Source: a virus. Taken from it: 44,367 bases of DNA. The stretch spans positions 1-44,367 of the IMG/VR virus record IMGVR_UViG_3300042886_000434; one strand, written 5' to 3'. Positions 7,478-14,660 of this stretch are shown here, piece after piece. Under the pieces are notes generated by a model. The model was not told the origin of the DNA and ran no database searches. It worked only from the letters and a program-made list of their open reading frames with translations. Made by a program: the position numbers and the translations under genes. Within the stretch, counting starts at the first letter, position 1, and every line of letters begins with the position of its first letter.

Positions 7478-7720
7478 TTAAACCTGTGCCGCGACGCGCC
7501 CGCTCACGTAGTCGATGGCTTGCTGTACGGTCTCGATCTTCTCGGCATCGTCGTCCGAGATTTCGAAGCCGAATTCATCTTCGATGGCCATAACCAGCTC
7601 AACAGCATCGAGAGAGTCAGCGCCAAGATCAGTGATGATGTTCTGATCCCCTTTCACGTCGTCGGTCTCGATGGCAAATTGCTGTGCGATGGTCTGCTTG
7701 ACACGCTCTTCGATGCTCAT
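7478..7720 (-). CDS. acpP: Acyl carrier protein
   Basis: 80-residue acidic four-helix protein, full length for a bacterial ACP and very close to the canonical type. It carries [19 protein letters not shown] with the phosphopantetheine-attachment serine S36 in the DSL motif, and the usual end [13 protein letters not shown]. The start at 7720 has AAGGAGA at good spacing; the longer frame to 7762 would run through an operator. It has its own operator-controlled promoter and no fatty-acid genes nearby. ACP is normally a host housekeeping gene; a phage copy could alter acyl transfer or bind host ACP partners, which is speculation. Confidence 0.9.
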   Translation of the reverse strand: MSIEERVKQTIAQQFAIETDDVKGDQNIITDLGADSLDAVELVMAIEDEFGFEISDDDAEKIETVQQAIDYVSGRVAAQV

Positions 7721-7734
7721 AGCTATCTCCTTAT

Positions 7735-7769
7735 GCGAATATATTAGCAGCCACTGCGGCATGATTCAA
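7735..7769 (-). promoter_or_regulatory. ACP promoter with operator
   Basis: On the minus strand -35 TTGAAT (7764-7769), a 17-bp spacer, and -10 TAATAT (7741-7746). The -10 lies inside the operator GCGAATATATTAGC (7735-7748). Transcription would start about 15-20 bases before the ACP start, just upstream of its AAGGAGA ribosome site. Confidence 0.65.
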
Positions 7770-7785
7770 GGGGAATTTGTTTGGG

Positions 7786-9051
7786 CTAGGCGGCTTGGTC
7801 GGCGAACAGATCAGGTTGCTTCGCTGCTTCGGTGACAAGCAATTCAACCCGGCTCAATTCGTAGTCAATTCTTGCCCTGGCGATCTCGACGTATTCCGGC
7901 GTCATGTCGATGCCGATGAATCGGAAGCCTTCACGCATCGCAGCCTTGCCGGTGCTGCCCGATCCCATGAATGGGTCTAGCACGGTACCGCCGGGTGGCG
8001 TCACCAATCGGCACAGATAGGCCATCAAGTCAGTCGGCTTCACGGTCGGATGAAAGTTTCCGTTGCGCTCTTGCCAATCTGCCGTTTCGCGATCGCGCAT
8101 CGTCGCTTCTGTCTCGACTGCAGGCGTATCGCTGCCACCGATGCCTTCGTTGCGATCGGCGCGGGATGCTTTGGCGCAGTAGAAGAAGCGAGCCGCTGAT
8201 TCGCTCGCATCGATGCGCGGCTCGGCAGACTCCCGGCGCCCAATAAAGCCGCCATACATGACTGGCCCGCTAAATCCATTCGCGGTCGGTTCAGTGCCGC
8301 GCACCTTGGCCATCTGGCCCGGAGCGTCCGGGAACGCCTCGAGTACTTCCGGCGAGCCGTCGTGAATGATGTTGGCGGGCCACCTGCCGGCTTTCATCTG
8401 CCCGCGAAACTCGACATCCTGTTTCCAGTTGCCATCCTTGACGACGGATGCCCCGGGCGCGAACCGCTTGACGGTGTATTCTCCGCCGATCGCGTCGTCA
8501 GCATGAACGCGACATCCATCGATATTGATCGCGCCGGTACCGTACGCCGCGACGTTCTCCGCGACCGTGCCGATGAGTGGTTTGCGGGCCATGCAAATCG
8601 GCTCGGTCGCGGGCTTGAGTGCGGTACCCCATCCCTCCCACTCGCCATCTAGATTCCGCGATTTCGGAAAGCCACTTCCGTAGTGCCATGGCACCATGTC
8701 GCGGATCTCGAATCCGGCATCCTCGATCGCGCAAGTCATGCGGTGATAGGTCCGGGTTGCGGCAAACGCCAGCAGATGACCGCCCGGCTTGAGCACTCGC
8801 AGGCATTCGGCCCACAGCTCGATGCGGTGCGCAATGTCGCCCCCGTCCCAAACCTTGCCCATAAATCCCTTGTCGCCGATCCGGTGCCGACCGTGCGGCA
8901 TTTCCGGATTGTTCTTGCGGGCGTGGCCACCGCGCGAAACCTGCGTCAGGTGATAGGGTGGATCGGTGACGATGGAATCTACGCTGGCGTCGCCTATGCT
9001 GCGCATGATCTCCAGGCAGTCGCCCAGATGGGTCGTGTAGCGCTCACTCAT
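7786..9051 (-). CDS. DNA methyltransferase (N6-adenine / N4-cytosine type)
   Basis: 421-residue beta-class amino-methyltransferase. Catalytic motif DPPY is at residues 30-33; the S-adenosylmethionine-binding motif FMGSGSTGKAA follows near the C-terminus, then FRFIGIDMTPEY. This order (DPPY before FxGxG) is that of the beta class. The middle (~150-320) is the variable target-recognition region. It is the last gene of the modification operon, with the start in a GGAGG-rich context and overlapping a 30-aa ORF. It has no partner endonuclease, so it probably protects phage DNA or acts as an orphan regulator. Confidence 0.9.
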   Translation of the reverse strand: MSERYTTHLGDCLEIMRSIGDASVDSIVTDPPYHLTQVSRGGHARKNNPEMPHGRHRIGDKGFMGKVWDGGDIAHRIELWAECLRVLKPGGHLLAFAATRTYHRMTCAIEDAGFEIRDMVPWHYGSGFPKSRNLDGEWEGWGTALKPATEPICMARKPLIGTVAENVAAYGTGAINIDGCRVHADDAIGGEYTVKRFAPGASVVKDGNWKQDVEFRGQMKAGRWPANIIHDGSPEVLEAFPDAPGQMAKVRGTEPTANGFSGPVMYGGFIGRRESAEPRIDASESAARFFYCAKASRADRNEGIGGSDTPAVETEATMRDRETADWQERNGNFHPTVKPTDLMAYLCRLVTPPGGTVLDPFMGSGSTGKAAMREGFRFIGIDMTPEYVEIARARIDYELSRVELLVTEAAKQPDLFADQAA

Positions 9052-9136
9052 CCTCCGTTCTCCTATTGATCTTGTTGGGCCACATAGCGCGCCATATGAC
9101 GGCTAGCCAGATTTGGAATGCTAGGAAGGGGGTCAT
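9044..9136 (-). CDS. Possible 30-aa single-helix membrane peptide
   Basis: 30 codons: a hydrophobic Trp-rich helix (PFLAFQIWLAVIWRAMW) and a charged tail (NKINRRTEDE). The ATG overlaps the TGA stop at 9133-9135 (ATGA) and has AAGGA eight bases upstream; its own stop overlaps the methyltransferase start. It fills an otherwise empty gap in a packed operon. It is short, so it could be chance. Confidence 0.35.
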   Translation of the reverse strand: MTPFLAFQIWLAVIWRAMWPNKINRRTEDE

Positions 9137-9900
9137 GCTGGTTCCTTATCTGCTAAGTAGATGCCATGCTGTTGCAGCCACTCGTGGAATCTGCGCATTC
9201 CCAAGGGCTCTAAGGCGGTCCATCCCGTTGGGAATCCCTGAAGCCACTCGACCCATTCGGGGTGCAATCTGGTTTTCGGTTGGATCGACAGGCCATTGGC
9301 GGAAAATTCCCGTTGCGCCATTTCCCATGCCAGCGGATGAGTGCCTAGCGAGTTCTCCGACCTCGCGGCGCCCAGCAATGTCCGCGCATCCCTCACCAAT
9401 GGCGTGGGCCACAACCCACCACCGCAAGCGCTCGTGATGAGCGCCGGTATTGGCGCCAGATATGCATCCGTAGCGTCCCACATACCCCATTGCGGCCAAA
9501 TCGGCGAGGACGATTCCGGCGTATCCGCAAGTAAGGAGCCCTGGGACGTTTTCCAACTGGACTCGCTTCGGTCGAACACGGCGAATGACATCCGCGGTTG
9601 CTGGCCACATGTTTCGTTCGTCGCCTTCGGCAAGCTGTTTTCCGGCAACTGTGAATGGCTGGCAGGGAAAGCCCGCTGTAACCACGTCCGCAATTCCTCG
9701 ATACTGGTAGGCTGCACCGGACTGTGCGAACTCACGCACGTCAGTGAAGATTGGCGCGGCTGGCAAGATGCCGTCGCGGATACGAGCAGCAATGACTCGC
9801 TGGCAATACTCGTTCCACTCGACATAGCCGACTGGGCGCCATCCGAGTAGATGCGTTCCGAGCAAGCCCCCCCCGGCGCCGGTGAAGAGGGATAGTTCAT
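9133..9900 (-). CDS. Overlapping-frame protein within the cytosine methyltransferase locus
   Basis: 255-codon open frame on the same strand as, but out of frame with, the C5-methyltransferase. Its ATG directly follows the upstream stop (TGAATG), with AGGGGG at 8 bases, and its stop overlaps the next small ORF (ATGA), the junction style of real genes in this phage. The protein contains SSWKTSQGSLL, WPTP, and EWLQGFPTGWTALEPLG, motifs I recall from phage hypothetical proteins linked to Dcm genes. It may be a real dual-coded protein, or a conserved-looking shadow of the methyltransferase frame. Confidence 0.45.
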   Translation of the reverse strand: MNYPSSPAPGGACSERIYSDGAQSAMSSGTSIASESLLLVSATASCQPRQSSLTCVSSHSPVQPTSIEELRTWLQRAFPASHSQLPENSLPKATNETCGQQPRMSFAVFDRSESSWKTSQGSLLADTPESSSPIWPQWGMWDATDAYLAPIPALITSACGGGLWPTPLVRDARTLLGAARSENSLGTHPLAWEMAQREFSANGLSIQPKTRLHPEWVEWLQGFPTGWTALEPLGMRRFHEWLQQHGIYLADKEPA

Positions 9901-9904
9901 TCAA
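9146..9904 (-). CDS. C5-cytosine DNA methyltransferase
   Basis: About 252 residues from a TTG start (the usual family N-terminus NELSLFTGAGGG follows); an ATG at 9937 gives 263 residues but overlaps the upstream gene. It shows motif I (SLFTGAGGGLLG), catalytic motif IV (GFPCQPF), motif VI (LENVPGLL) and the C-terminal ALGNAQIP helix. It is short, as in many phage Dcm-like enzymes. It methylates cytosine at C5 in a site that cannot be read from sequence. The whole gene is overlapped by a second long frame. Confidence 0.8.
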   Translation of the reverse strand: MNELSLFTGAGGGLLGTHLLGWRPVGYVEWNEYCQRVIAARIRDGILPAAPIFTDVREFAQSGAAYQYRGIADVVTAGFPCQPFTVAGKQLAEGDERNMWPATADVIRRVRPKRVQLENVPGLLTCGYAGIVLADLAAMGYVGRYGCISGANTGAHHERLRWWVVAHAIGEGCADIAGRREVGELARHSSAGMGNGATGIFRQWPVDPTENQIAPRMGRVASGIPNGMDRLRALGNAQIPRVAATAWHLLSR

Positions 9905-10179
9905 ACCGCCCCCTCTTCGATCAGATGCCCGGGACATCCGCCGCCGCTGTAATCAAAGTCTGTGCAACCGGCATCAGAGTGTTTGCAGGGCGAGCCGCAT
10001 TCTTTGCTCATGGGGATCACCTTGCGGCCCTTCATCGACTCGATGCGGAGAGTGTCGCGGGCCGCTCGCGGCTCCAGTTCATTGCCAGCGTCATCGCGGA
10101 ACATGCCGAGGTAGCCACTTGGGAATTTGGTGCTCCGCAGGAACTCTTCGATGTTCAGGCACAGGTGATAGCGCCTCAT
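9901..10179 (-). CDS. Hypothetical Cys-rich phage protein
   Basis: 92 residues. The N-terminal half is basic and mixed; the C-terminal half carries several cysteines (KECGSPCKHSDAGC ... GGGCPGH), suggesting metal binding. The ATG overlaps the upstream stop (ATGA), and its stop is directly followed by the ATG of the overlapping-frame ORF. Part of the modification operon; function unknown. Confidence 0.65.
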   Translation of the reverse strand: MRRYHLCLNIEEFLRSTKFPSGYLGMFRDDAGNELEPRAARDTLRIESMKGRKVIPMSKECGSPCKHSDAGCTDFDYSGGGCPGHLIEEGAV

Positions 10180-11105
10180 CGCGCGGCTCCTTTTGGGGCG
10201 GCGGCGAGCATGGCGGCAAAGAAGTCCCCGGCCGGTGTGTTTTCATGCGCGATCCAGCGGCCACCGGACGGCGGGTCGATGATCCATCCATGGCCCTCGA
10301 CGTGCTTGATTGCAAATCCTGTCGGCGCTGCCTTCTGCTGGTTGGCTTGCTCAAGCTCCGCCTGTCGCCGCCCGTATTGCCAGAACTCAGTGAGCCAATG
10401 TCCTTCTGGCGGCGTATGCACGCCCTGATAACCCCAATCCAATGCGCCGCGAATGGCGTTGACGGGATCGCTGCCGTATTGGTAGGGCGCGTGTGGGCCG
10501 GACTGGGCGGTGCGATAGACGGCGGGGGACTCCCCGATCGTGGCTTGCAGGCTAGGGACGCGAGCAGGATCGCTCGTCCACGCACGGATGAATCGGTCGT
10601 TCTCATCGCCCTTTGTGTGGGCGTGCCAGACATACATGGTGTGCAGTCCGTCGACCACCGGCTCATCCTTCCCCGCCCCCCCGCACGAATCGCAGCATTC
10701 GCGCACCGTTTCCGTATAGCCGTCTCGCAGGGGAGAGTGGGTGATATCGACCTTGCCGCTTCCGTGGCAGGTGGGGCAGGTTGAGGGCTTGGCCTCATCC
10801 GCTGCGCTAGACTCGCCCAATGCTGCGTAGTGAGATTTTGGCCAGATGGCTCCATCAACTTCTGGCCAGATGATTTTTTCAACGCGCAGCATCGCAATAT
10901 CTAACGTCGATCCATGCGTGCAACTGACGCTTCCAGCGCATGCGTCGAAAAGGCGCTTGATCGCATCAATATCTGCGGCGGTCAATTGGCGCAAAGCCGG
11001 CCTCGCCTCCGCCTCCACGTCCCGCAAAAGATCCCGCAACTTCTCGTCCATCTCGAAGCCGTGTTCCTGCGCTAGTTCGCATAGGCGGCCGTAGGTTATG
11101 GTCAT
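10176..11105 (-). CDS. Phage protein with DnaJ-type zinc finger
   Basis: 309 residues. A central pair of cysteine motifs, CPTCHGSGK and CCDSCGGAGK (about residues 109-145), matches the CxxCxGxG zinc finger of DnaJ. The N-terminal part is helical; the C-terminal half (HGWIIDPPSGGRWIAH and an Ala-rich end) is unassigned. Proteins of this type are frequent in Burkholderiales phages near modification genes. Coupled by ATGA to both neighbours. Role unknown. Confidence 0.65.
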   Translation of the reverse strand: MTITYGRLCELAQEHGFEMDEKLRDLLRDVEAEARPALRQLTAADIDAIKRLFDACAGSVSCTHGSTLDIAMLRVEKIIWPEVDGAIWPKSHYAALGESSAADEAKPSTCPTCHGSGKVDITHSPLRDGYTETVRECCDSCGGAGKDEPVVDGLHTMYVWHAHTKGDENDRFIRAWTSDPARVPSLQATIGESPAVYRTAQSGPHAPYQYGSDPVNAIRGALDWGYQGVHTPPEGHWLTEFWQYGRRQAELEQANQQKAAPTGFAIKHVEGHGWIIDPPSGGRWIAHENTPAGDFFAAMLAAAPKGAAR

Positions 11106-11857
11106 GCGACCTCCACGAATTCACCCTTGTCGTTCAGGCTGTAGAACGTGTCGGGCTTGATTCCGTCCTGACCAACGATGGCCGCTTTGGCGTGGATGAT
11201 CTTCCAACTGTCGTCGCGGTAGACGAGGAACAGGGCGCAACCTTCCTTGCCTTGTGCTTTGCCGTAGCGGCCCGATGCCGTGGCCGCGCCGTAGTCGCCC
11301 GATGCCGTGGCCGCGCCGTAGTCGCCCGATGCCGTGGCCGCGCCGGAGTCGCCCGATGCCGTGGCCGCGCCGGAGTAGCCCGATGCCGTGGCCGCGCCGT
11401 AGCGGCCCGATGCCGTGGCCGCGCCGTAGCGGCCCGATGCACTTGCAATCTTGTTCTTGCCTTCGGCTTTCACGGCTGTTTTGGGCTGATCGCTTGTCGC
11501 GCCTTCTGCGGGCGTGCAGCGATCTATCGTGTACTTGACCGCTGCCTTGATGATGCCCGCGATATCGAGTTCGGCCTTCACGGTGATGCGCGAACTGGCC
11601 ACCTTCGAATCTTCGCCGTGGCGCGAGAGCTTGCCAGCCTGCTCCACAACGGCGAATTTCGATTGCGACGGCTTGTAATAGCGGAAAACGTGCAGCGGGT
11701 ATTCGCAGGCATGGAAGCCGCCAGCGCAGGCCTCGACCTCGCCTTCGTGCTCGTAGGTCTTGCCGAGTTCGTACTGGAAGTCGCGGCACGTCCAGTCTTG
11801 GTTGAAGCCCTTGTACGAAACAATCGGCTCTCTGCCCTGATCTTGCTCGTCACTCAT
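11102..11857 (-). CDS. DUF7666-like protein with seven 9-residue repeats
   Basis: 251 residues. The N-terminal part (about 10-115) has YKGFNQDWTCRDFQYE and ACAGGFHACEYPLHVFRYY, typical of a phage family I recall as DUF7666. Residues ~138-202 are seven near-identical ASGxxGAAT units, likely a stacked beta solenoid, then a beta C-terminal domain (CALFLVYRDDSWKIIHAKAA). First gene of the modification operon; ribosome site AGGGGA; promoter and two operators 34 bases upstream. Function unknown. Confidence 0.7.
   Translation of the reverse strand: MSDEQDQGREPIVSYKGFNQDWTCRDFQYELGKTYEHEGEVEACAGGFHACEYPLHVFRYYKPSQSKFAVVEQAGKLSRHGEDSKVASSRITVKAELDIAGIIKAAVKYTIDRCTPAEGATSDQPKTAVKAEGKNKIASASGRYGAATASGRYGAATASGYSGAATASGDSGAATASGDYGAATASGDYGAATASGRYGKAQGKEGCALFLVYRDDSWKIIHAKAAIVGQDGIKPDTFYSLNDKGEFVEVA
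11263..11441 (-). repeat. Tandem 27-bp coding repeat
   Basis: Seven in-frame copies of a 27-bp unit (core CCCGATGCCGTGGCCGCGCC on the plus strand), coding for ASGxxGAAT. Units differ mainly in codons 4-5 (RY, YS, DS, DY). The repeat is very GC-rich and leaves several other frames open, which creates false ORFs on both strands. Copy number could change by slippage. Confidence 0.85.
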
Positions 11858-11890
11858 TTGATTCCCCTTTTTGGTTGCCCGCGCTAGCGT

Positions 11891-11925
11891 GCAATCATAT
11901 TAGCCGAGTGCGAATGTATTCGCAA
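11891..11925 (-). promoter_or_regulatory. Promoter of the modification operon with paired operators
   Basis: Operators at 11910-11923 (GCGAATGTATTCGC, perfect palindrome) and 11891-11904 (weaker), 19 bp apart. On the minus strand -35 TTGCGA (11920-11925) and -10 TAATAT (11897-11902) are 17 bp apart, each overlapping one operator, the same design as at 6280 and 18260. Confidence 0.7.
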
Positions 11926-11935
11926 GCACGATAAG

Positions 11936-12463
11936 CTAAGCGGCGCGACGGATCAGCCCGGCCCGTGCGAAATGTTCGTCGGCCCGATCAAAGAACCGTG
12001 CGCGCAGGGCGTCCATAGCCTGCTTAACCTTGGGCTCGTATCGCTGGATCGTCCGCTTGTGGACGCCGACCTTTTCCGCGATGCTCTCGCATGACATGCA
12101 GCGCTGTTGGCCCAGCTCGATGTGCCGGCGCATGAGCAGGAAGCGCATGAGCCCGTTGACGATGCCGGTTTCGGCCTGCAAATGCAGATCGACCGCGAAA
12201 TTCCCGCCCTTGCGTTCATGCTCGGCCCAGGAATAAGCCGCCCAGGCGTAGGCCTGCAGCAGCTCGGGCATGCCCTCGATGTACCGGCGAATCATCGCTG
12301 CCTGGCCGTGCTGATCCTGAATGCTTAGAGCGCCGTCTGCTGACTTGTTTGTGTCGCTCGCGCCGGCCATGGCTCTCTGCGCATCGGAGACCTTGCAAAT
12401 CGGCTGCTCGACAATGGCGTAGGCCCAGCGGAGCAGGGCGTCGGTGTCGCGGAATACCCTCAT
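11936..12463 (-). CDS. HTH regulator, possibly late-gene control
   Basis: 175 residues from the ATG at 12463 (ATGA overlap, ribosome site GAGGGGG). The protein is mainly helical; residues ~125-150 (CESIAEKVGVHKRTIQRYEPKVKQAM) form a sigma-factor-like helix-turn-helix. It is the last gene of the long accessory operon, the place where many phages put their Q-like antiterminator or late activator; that role is inference. A frame open to 12592 has no start as good. Confidence 0.65.
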   Translation of the reverse strand: MRVFRDTDALLRWAYAIVEQPICKVSDAQRAMAGASDTNKSADGALSIQDQHGQAAMIRRYIEGMPELLQAYAWAAYSWAEHERKGGNFAVDLHLQAETGIVNGLMRFLLMRRHIELGQQRCMSCESIAEKVGVHKRTIQRYEPKVKQAMDALRARFFDRADEHFARAGLIRRAA

Positions 12464-12660
12464 TGTTCCCCCTCGTATCGGTGGCAACGTTTCCCATGCT
12501 TGCGCGGGGTGCCGTCGCGGTTCTTGAGCTTGCAGACGTAGATGACGGTGCCGAAGAGTTCTTTGCGCTCTTCGTGGGCGCAGCCGCGGCACTTGAATTC
12601 CTCGGCGCGGATTAGTTGCTCCAGTGGATCGCGGTAGGCGTAATGCGGTAACGGAGGCAT
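12460..12660 (-). CDS. Small zinc-finger protein, 66 aa
   Basis: 66 residues with four spaced metal ligands (CRGCAHEERKELFG ... YVCKL ... GKRCHRYE). A basic C-terminal half. Coupled to neighbours by TGATG and ATGA overlaps. Such small proteins often accompany Ref/NinB-type genes in phages; function unknown. Confidence 0.65.
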   Translation of the reverse strand: MPPLPHYAYRDPLEQLIRAEEFKCRGCAHEERKELFGTVIYVCKLKNRDGTPRKHGKRCHRYEGEQ

Positions 12661-12938
12661 CAGGTGTTCAATGCCTCAATCGTCCACGCCAACAGATCCA
12701 CCTCGTCCGCCTTTACCTGCTTGAGCGCCATGCGGTTGCCGTGAATGCCTGACTTGCCGCGATGGTGCTCAGGGCACAGTGGCACCGCGAGCCAGTTCTC
12801 GGCGCGTTGCGCCATGCCCTGGCCTTCGCGCACATGGTGAATTTCTGCGGGCGTCGCGCCGTAGCCCAGGCGATCACAGAGGATGCACCCCAGTGACGCC
12901 ACGCGACCTAGATAGTCTTTCTCAGCCTTCGTCGTCAT
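12660..12938 (-). CDS. HNH nuclease, Ref-like
   Basis: 92-residue protein with CILCDRLGYG (Cys pair), EIHHVREGQG, and VPLCPEHHRGKSGIHG. This pattern is that of the RecA-dependent Ref nuclease (phage P1) family, which cuts single-stranded DNA within RecA filaments. Only the short catalytic domain is present; the long basic N-terminus of P1 Ref is missing. It sits beside ninB, consistent with a recombination role. Confidence 0.75.
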   Translation of the reverse strand: MTTKAEKDYLGRVASLGCILCDRLGYGATPAEIHHVREGQGMAQRAENWLAVPLCPEHHRGKSGIHGNRMALKQVKADEVDLLAWTIEALNT

Positions 12939-13099
12939 TCCCGCGCCCCTCCATGACTCTCAACGCTGATGCGCGCAATACGCGCGCATCGAGAGCATCG
13001 CCAAGCGCTGATGCAGTAAGTGGGCCGATATTCGCTAGAGACTAGGCGCGGGCGCGAGTGGCCGAGCAGGACGCAGAGGATTCGGTTGATCGCTCTCAT
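12935..13099 (-). CDS. Small DUF1660-like zinc protein, 54 aa
   Basis: 54 residues with ATGA overlaps at both ends, filling the gap between ninB and the Ref-like gene. The pattern is a hydrophobic start (RILCVLLGH), then YC...WRCSRCAR, as in the short phage DUF1660 family (Cys/His zinc module). It contains a DNA inverted repeat, GATGCGCGC / GCGCGCATC, inside the coding region. Function unknown. Confidence 0.6.
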   Translation of the reverse strand: MRAINRILCVLLGHSRPRLVSSEYRPTYCISAWRCSRCARIARISVESHGGARE

Positions 13100-13512
13100 T
13101 CGAAAGTCACCCCCAGGTTGTTTGCCGCATATGCCTGGACGGCGGCGGTGTATGCCGAGAACTCTCCGACGCTCATCTGCGTGGTGCTTTTGCGCCGACT
13201 AATGATTTCGCCGTTTGGTAGGGTCACTTCATCGCAAACGCCATACATGCGCGCGAAGTATTCGTGCCACGTGTCCTTGTCGAACTGGCGCCCATTGACC
13301 CAGGCCTGTTCCACGATGTCGCGCAGCACTACGCCCCAATAGAACCGGTTCTGCTCGTTATTCCGCTTCCGCTCCTCGCTGGTGAGGATGATGCGCAATG
13401 GCTCGCCCTTGTCGGCAAAGGCCTTTGCGTTCTCCTTGATCAGCGCGACGAAACCGGCCCATACGGACGGGCCTCTCAGCACGAATTCACGGTACAGGGG
13501 GGCAGCGCTCAT
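13096..13512 (-). CDS. ninB: NinB-like recombination mediator
   Basis: 138 residues from the ATG at 13512 (ATGA overlap). It carries RSxQN-like NNEQNRFYWGVVLRDIVEQAW and KDTWHEYF, the core of the NinB/lambda Orf family. These proteins bind single-stranded DNA and load or replace SSB during phage recombination. It fits with the ERF/YqaJ pair and Ref-like nuclease elsewhere in this phage. Confidence 0.8.
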   Translation of the reverse strand: MSAAPLYREFVLRGPSVWAGFVALIKENAKAFADKGEPLRIILTSEERKRNNEQNRFYWGVVLRDIVEQAWVNGRQFDKDTWHEYFARMYGVCDEVTLPNGEIISRRKSTTQMSVGEFSAYTAAVQAYAANNLGVTFE

Positions 13513-13709
13513 GCCTTCACGCCCTCCGGGATGCTCATGCCTTCCGGCCACTCAATCGTGTAGGTGTTCCACCATTGGGCAGCAGACCATTCCTGCTCAA
13601 TCGCGAAAGTGCCACCATGACGTGCAGCTAGTTCGCACCAGCGTTGCGCCAGCGCGTTCTCCGGTCGGTTGAACAGGATCTTGCTGATCGTTATGCGTCT
13701 GTCACTCAT
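13509..13709 (-). CDS. Hypothetical phage protein, 66 aa
   Basis: 66 residues, no recognised domain. A Trp-rich C-terminal half (EQEWSAAQWWNTYTIEWPEGM). Coupled by ATGA at both ends to its neighbours in the accessory operon. Function unknown. Confidence 0.6.
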   Translation of the reverse strand: MSDRRITISKILFNRPENALAQRWCELAARHGGTFAIEQEWSAAQWWNTYTIEWPEGMSIPEGVKA

Positions 13710-13888
13710 GATCTGCTCACCGCCTCAAAGATTCGCTGATACCCACGCAACCAATTGATGCGCTGCGTAGTGCCTTGTTGGTATGGACAGAAGGCAAAGC
13801 CGTAGGGCCGGTACAACTTCGCGCGCCGGCCGATCTGGAAGGCTAGGGCGCCTTCGTCTTCTGTGGTGGGGAGGGCGAGGGTGGTCAT
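13706..13888 (-). CDS. Ribosome-modulation-factor-like small protein
   Basis: 60 residues. The C-terminal half, CPYQQGTTQRINWLRGY, resembles the RMF signature (Cys-Pro-Tyr...Arg...Trp-Leu-x-Gly). RMF dimerises and silences 70S ribosomes in stationary phase. The resemblance is short, so this could be an unrelated phage protein. A second RMF-like protein lies at 16342. ATGA overlaps at both ends. Confidence 0.5.
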   Translation of the reverse strand: MTTLALPTTEDEGALAFQIGRRAKLYRPYGFAFCPYQQGTTQRINWLRGYQRIFEAVSRS

Positions 13889-14334
13889 GCAGCGCCTCTC
13901 GCCGCTTTCACAAACGCCTCAACCTTGTCCGTCAGATTGGTCTGGTAGTCGTAGTCCGATCCGGAGTATTCGAAGTCGGGCTCATCGATCATGCGATCAA
14001 TCATGTTCAGCTCAATGCTCTGCCGCGCCTTCTGGCTGATGAGATGCTGAATCTTCGGGTGGCGCATATTCGGCTCACCCGCCCGCAACGCTCTCACCTC
14101 TGCGATCAGTTCGAGAACGGCGGCCGGTGTGACACCTTCTAGCCACGCCACTACCCCGGGGCCGAACATCAAGTCGGGGTGGTTGTCATGGCGCTGCACA
14201 ACAGGCTCCATCACGCGCGTAGTCGTTCCGCCATCGGATGCCATCACGCGGCGCCAGCTATTGCTGGTCCAGACGTTCCATGTGTCAGCCGGCGCTTCTT
14301 TGGCGATGCGCTCCAGTTTGTCGAGGTCGATCAT
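13885..14334 (-). CDS. Hypothetical phage protein (Ea22-like region)
   Basis: 149 residues from the ATG at 14334 (ATGA). The N-terminus (MIDLDKLERIAKEAPADTWNVW) and VAWLEGVTPAAVLELIAEVRALR match the style of phage 'ead/Ea22-like' proteins; the C-terminal third is acidic (EPDFEYSGSDYDY). Function unknown. The longer open frame to 14700 overlaps the previous gene and is not used. Confidence 0.6.
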   Translation of the reverse strand: MIDLDKLERIAKEAPADTWNVWTSNSWRRVMASDGGTTTRVMEPVVQRHDNHPDLMFGPGVVAWLEGVTPAAVLELIAEVRALRAGEPNMRHPKIQHLISQKARQSIELNMIDRMIDEPDFEYSGSDYDYQTNLTDKVEAFVKAARGAA

Positions 14335-14660
14335 TTCGTTTCCTTCACGGTGATTCCATGCACATGCAGCATCAGCTTTGCCTTGAGGATGAAATCCTTG
14401 GTGCGCACGCCTTTCACGTCCTCGACGATCTGCTTGCCCGCCATGTCGTAGACAAAATCGGCGATGTATTTCACGGCCCGGATCGCTTTTCCGTTGGCGT
14501 CTCGTTGCGCCGGAATCAGGATGTATTCGACCTGGCGGCGCAGATTGCTGATTGAGCGCTGGCGCTGCATCATCAGCAGTTCTTGGTAACGGGCATGTTC
14601 GCGCCTGCTGTCGAATGTGCCGGCCTCGGTCGTGACCTTGACGTTGCGATACTTTCTCAA
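14331..14660 (-). CDS. DUF1064-family phage protein
   Basis: 109 residues from a TTG start whose first bases overlap the upstream stop (TTGA) and which follows a GGGAGAGGG ribosome site. The sequence KYRN...TFDSRREHARYQEL and YIADFVYD...VVEDVKG-type segments fits DUF1064, a family with features of a Holliday-junction or restriction-type endonuclease fold. A nuclease role is inferred from the family. A frame open to 15230 is rejected. Confidence 0.75.
   Translation of the reverse strand: MRKYRNVKVTTEAGTFDSRREHARYQELLMMQRQRSISNLRRQVEYILIPAQRDANGKAIRAVKYIADFVYDMAGKQIVEDVKGVRTKDFILKAKLMLHVHGITVKETK

Noticed and set aside
11263-11441. CRISPR-like look of regular repeats
   Set aside because: Units are contiguous 27-bp coding repeats without spacers.
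11121-11789. 222-codon ORF in another frame, and matching plus-strand ORF, over the repeat gene
   Set aside because: The 27-bp repeat keeps several frames open; the translation is Arg-Gly-His low complexity.
12968-12990. Inverted repeat GATGCGCGC / GCGCGCATC as an intergenic regulatory site
   Set aside because: It lies inside the overlapping 54-aa gene, so it is probably coding; no other evidence for a site.
13022-13035. Possible extra operator (ends ATTCGC)
   Set aside because: Only one half matches, and it lies within a gene without a promoter.
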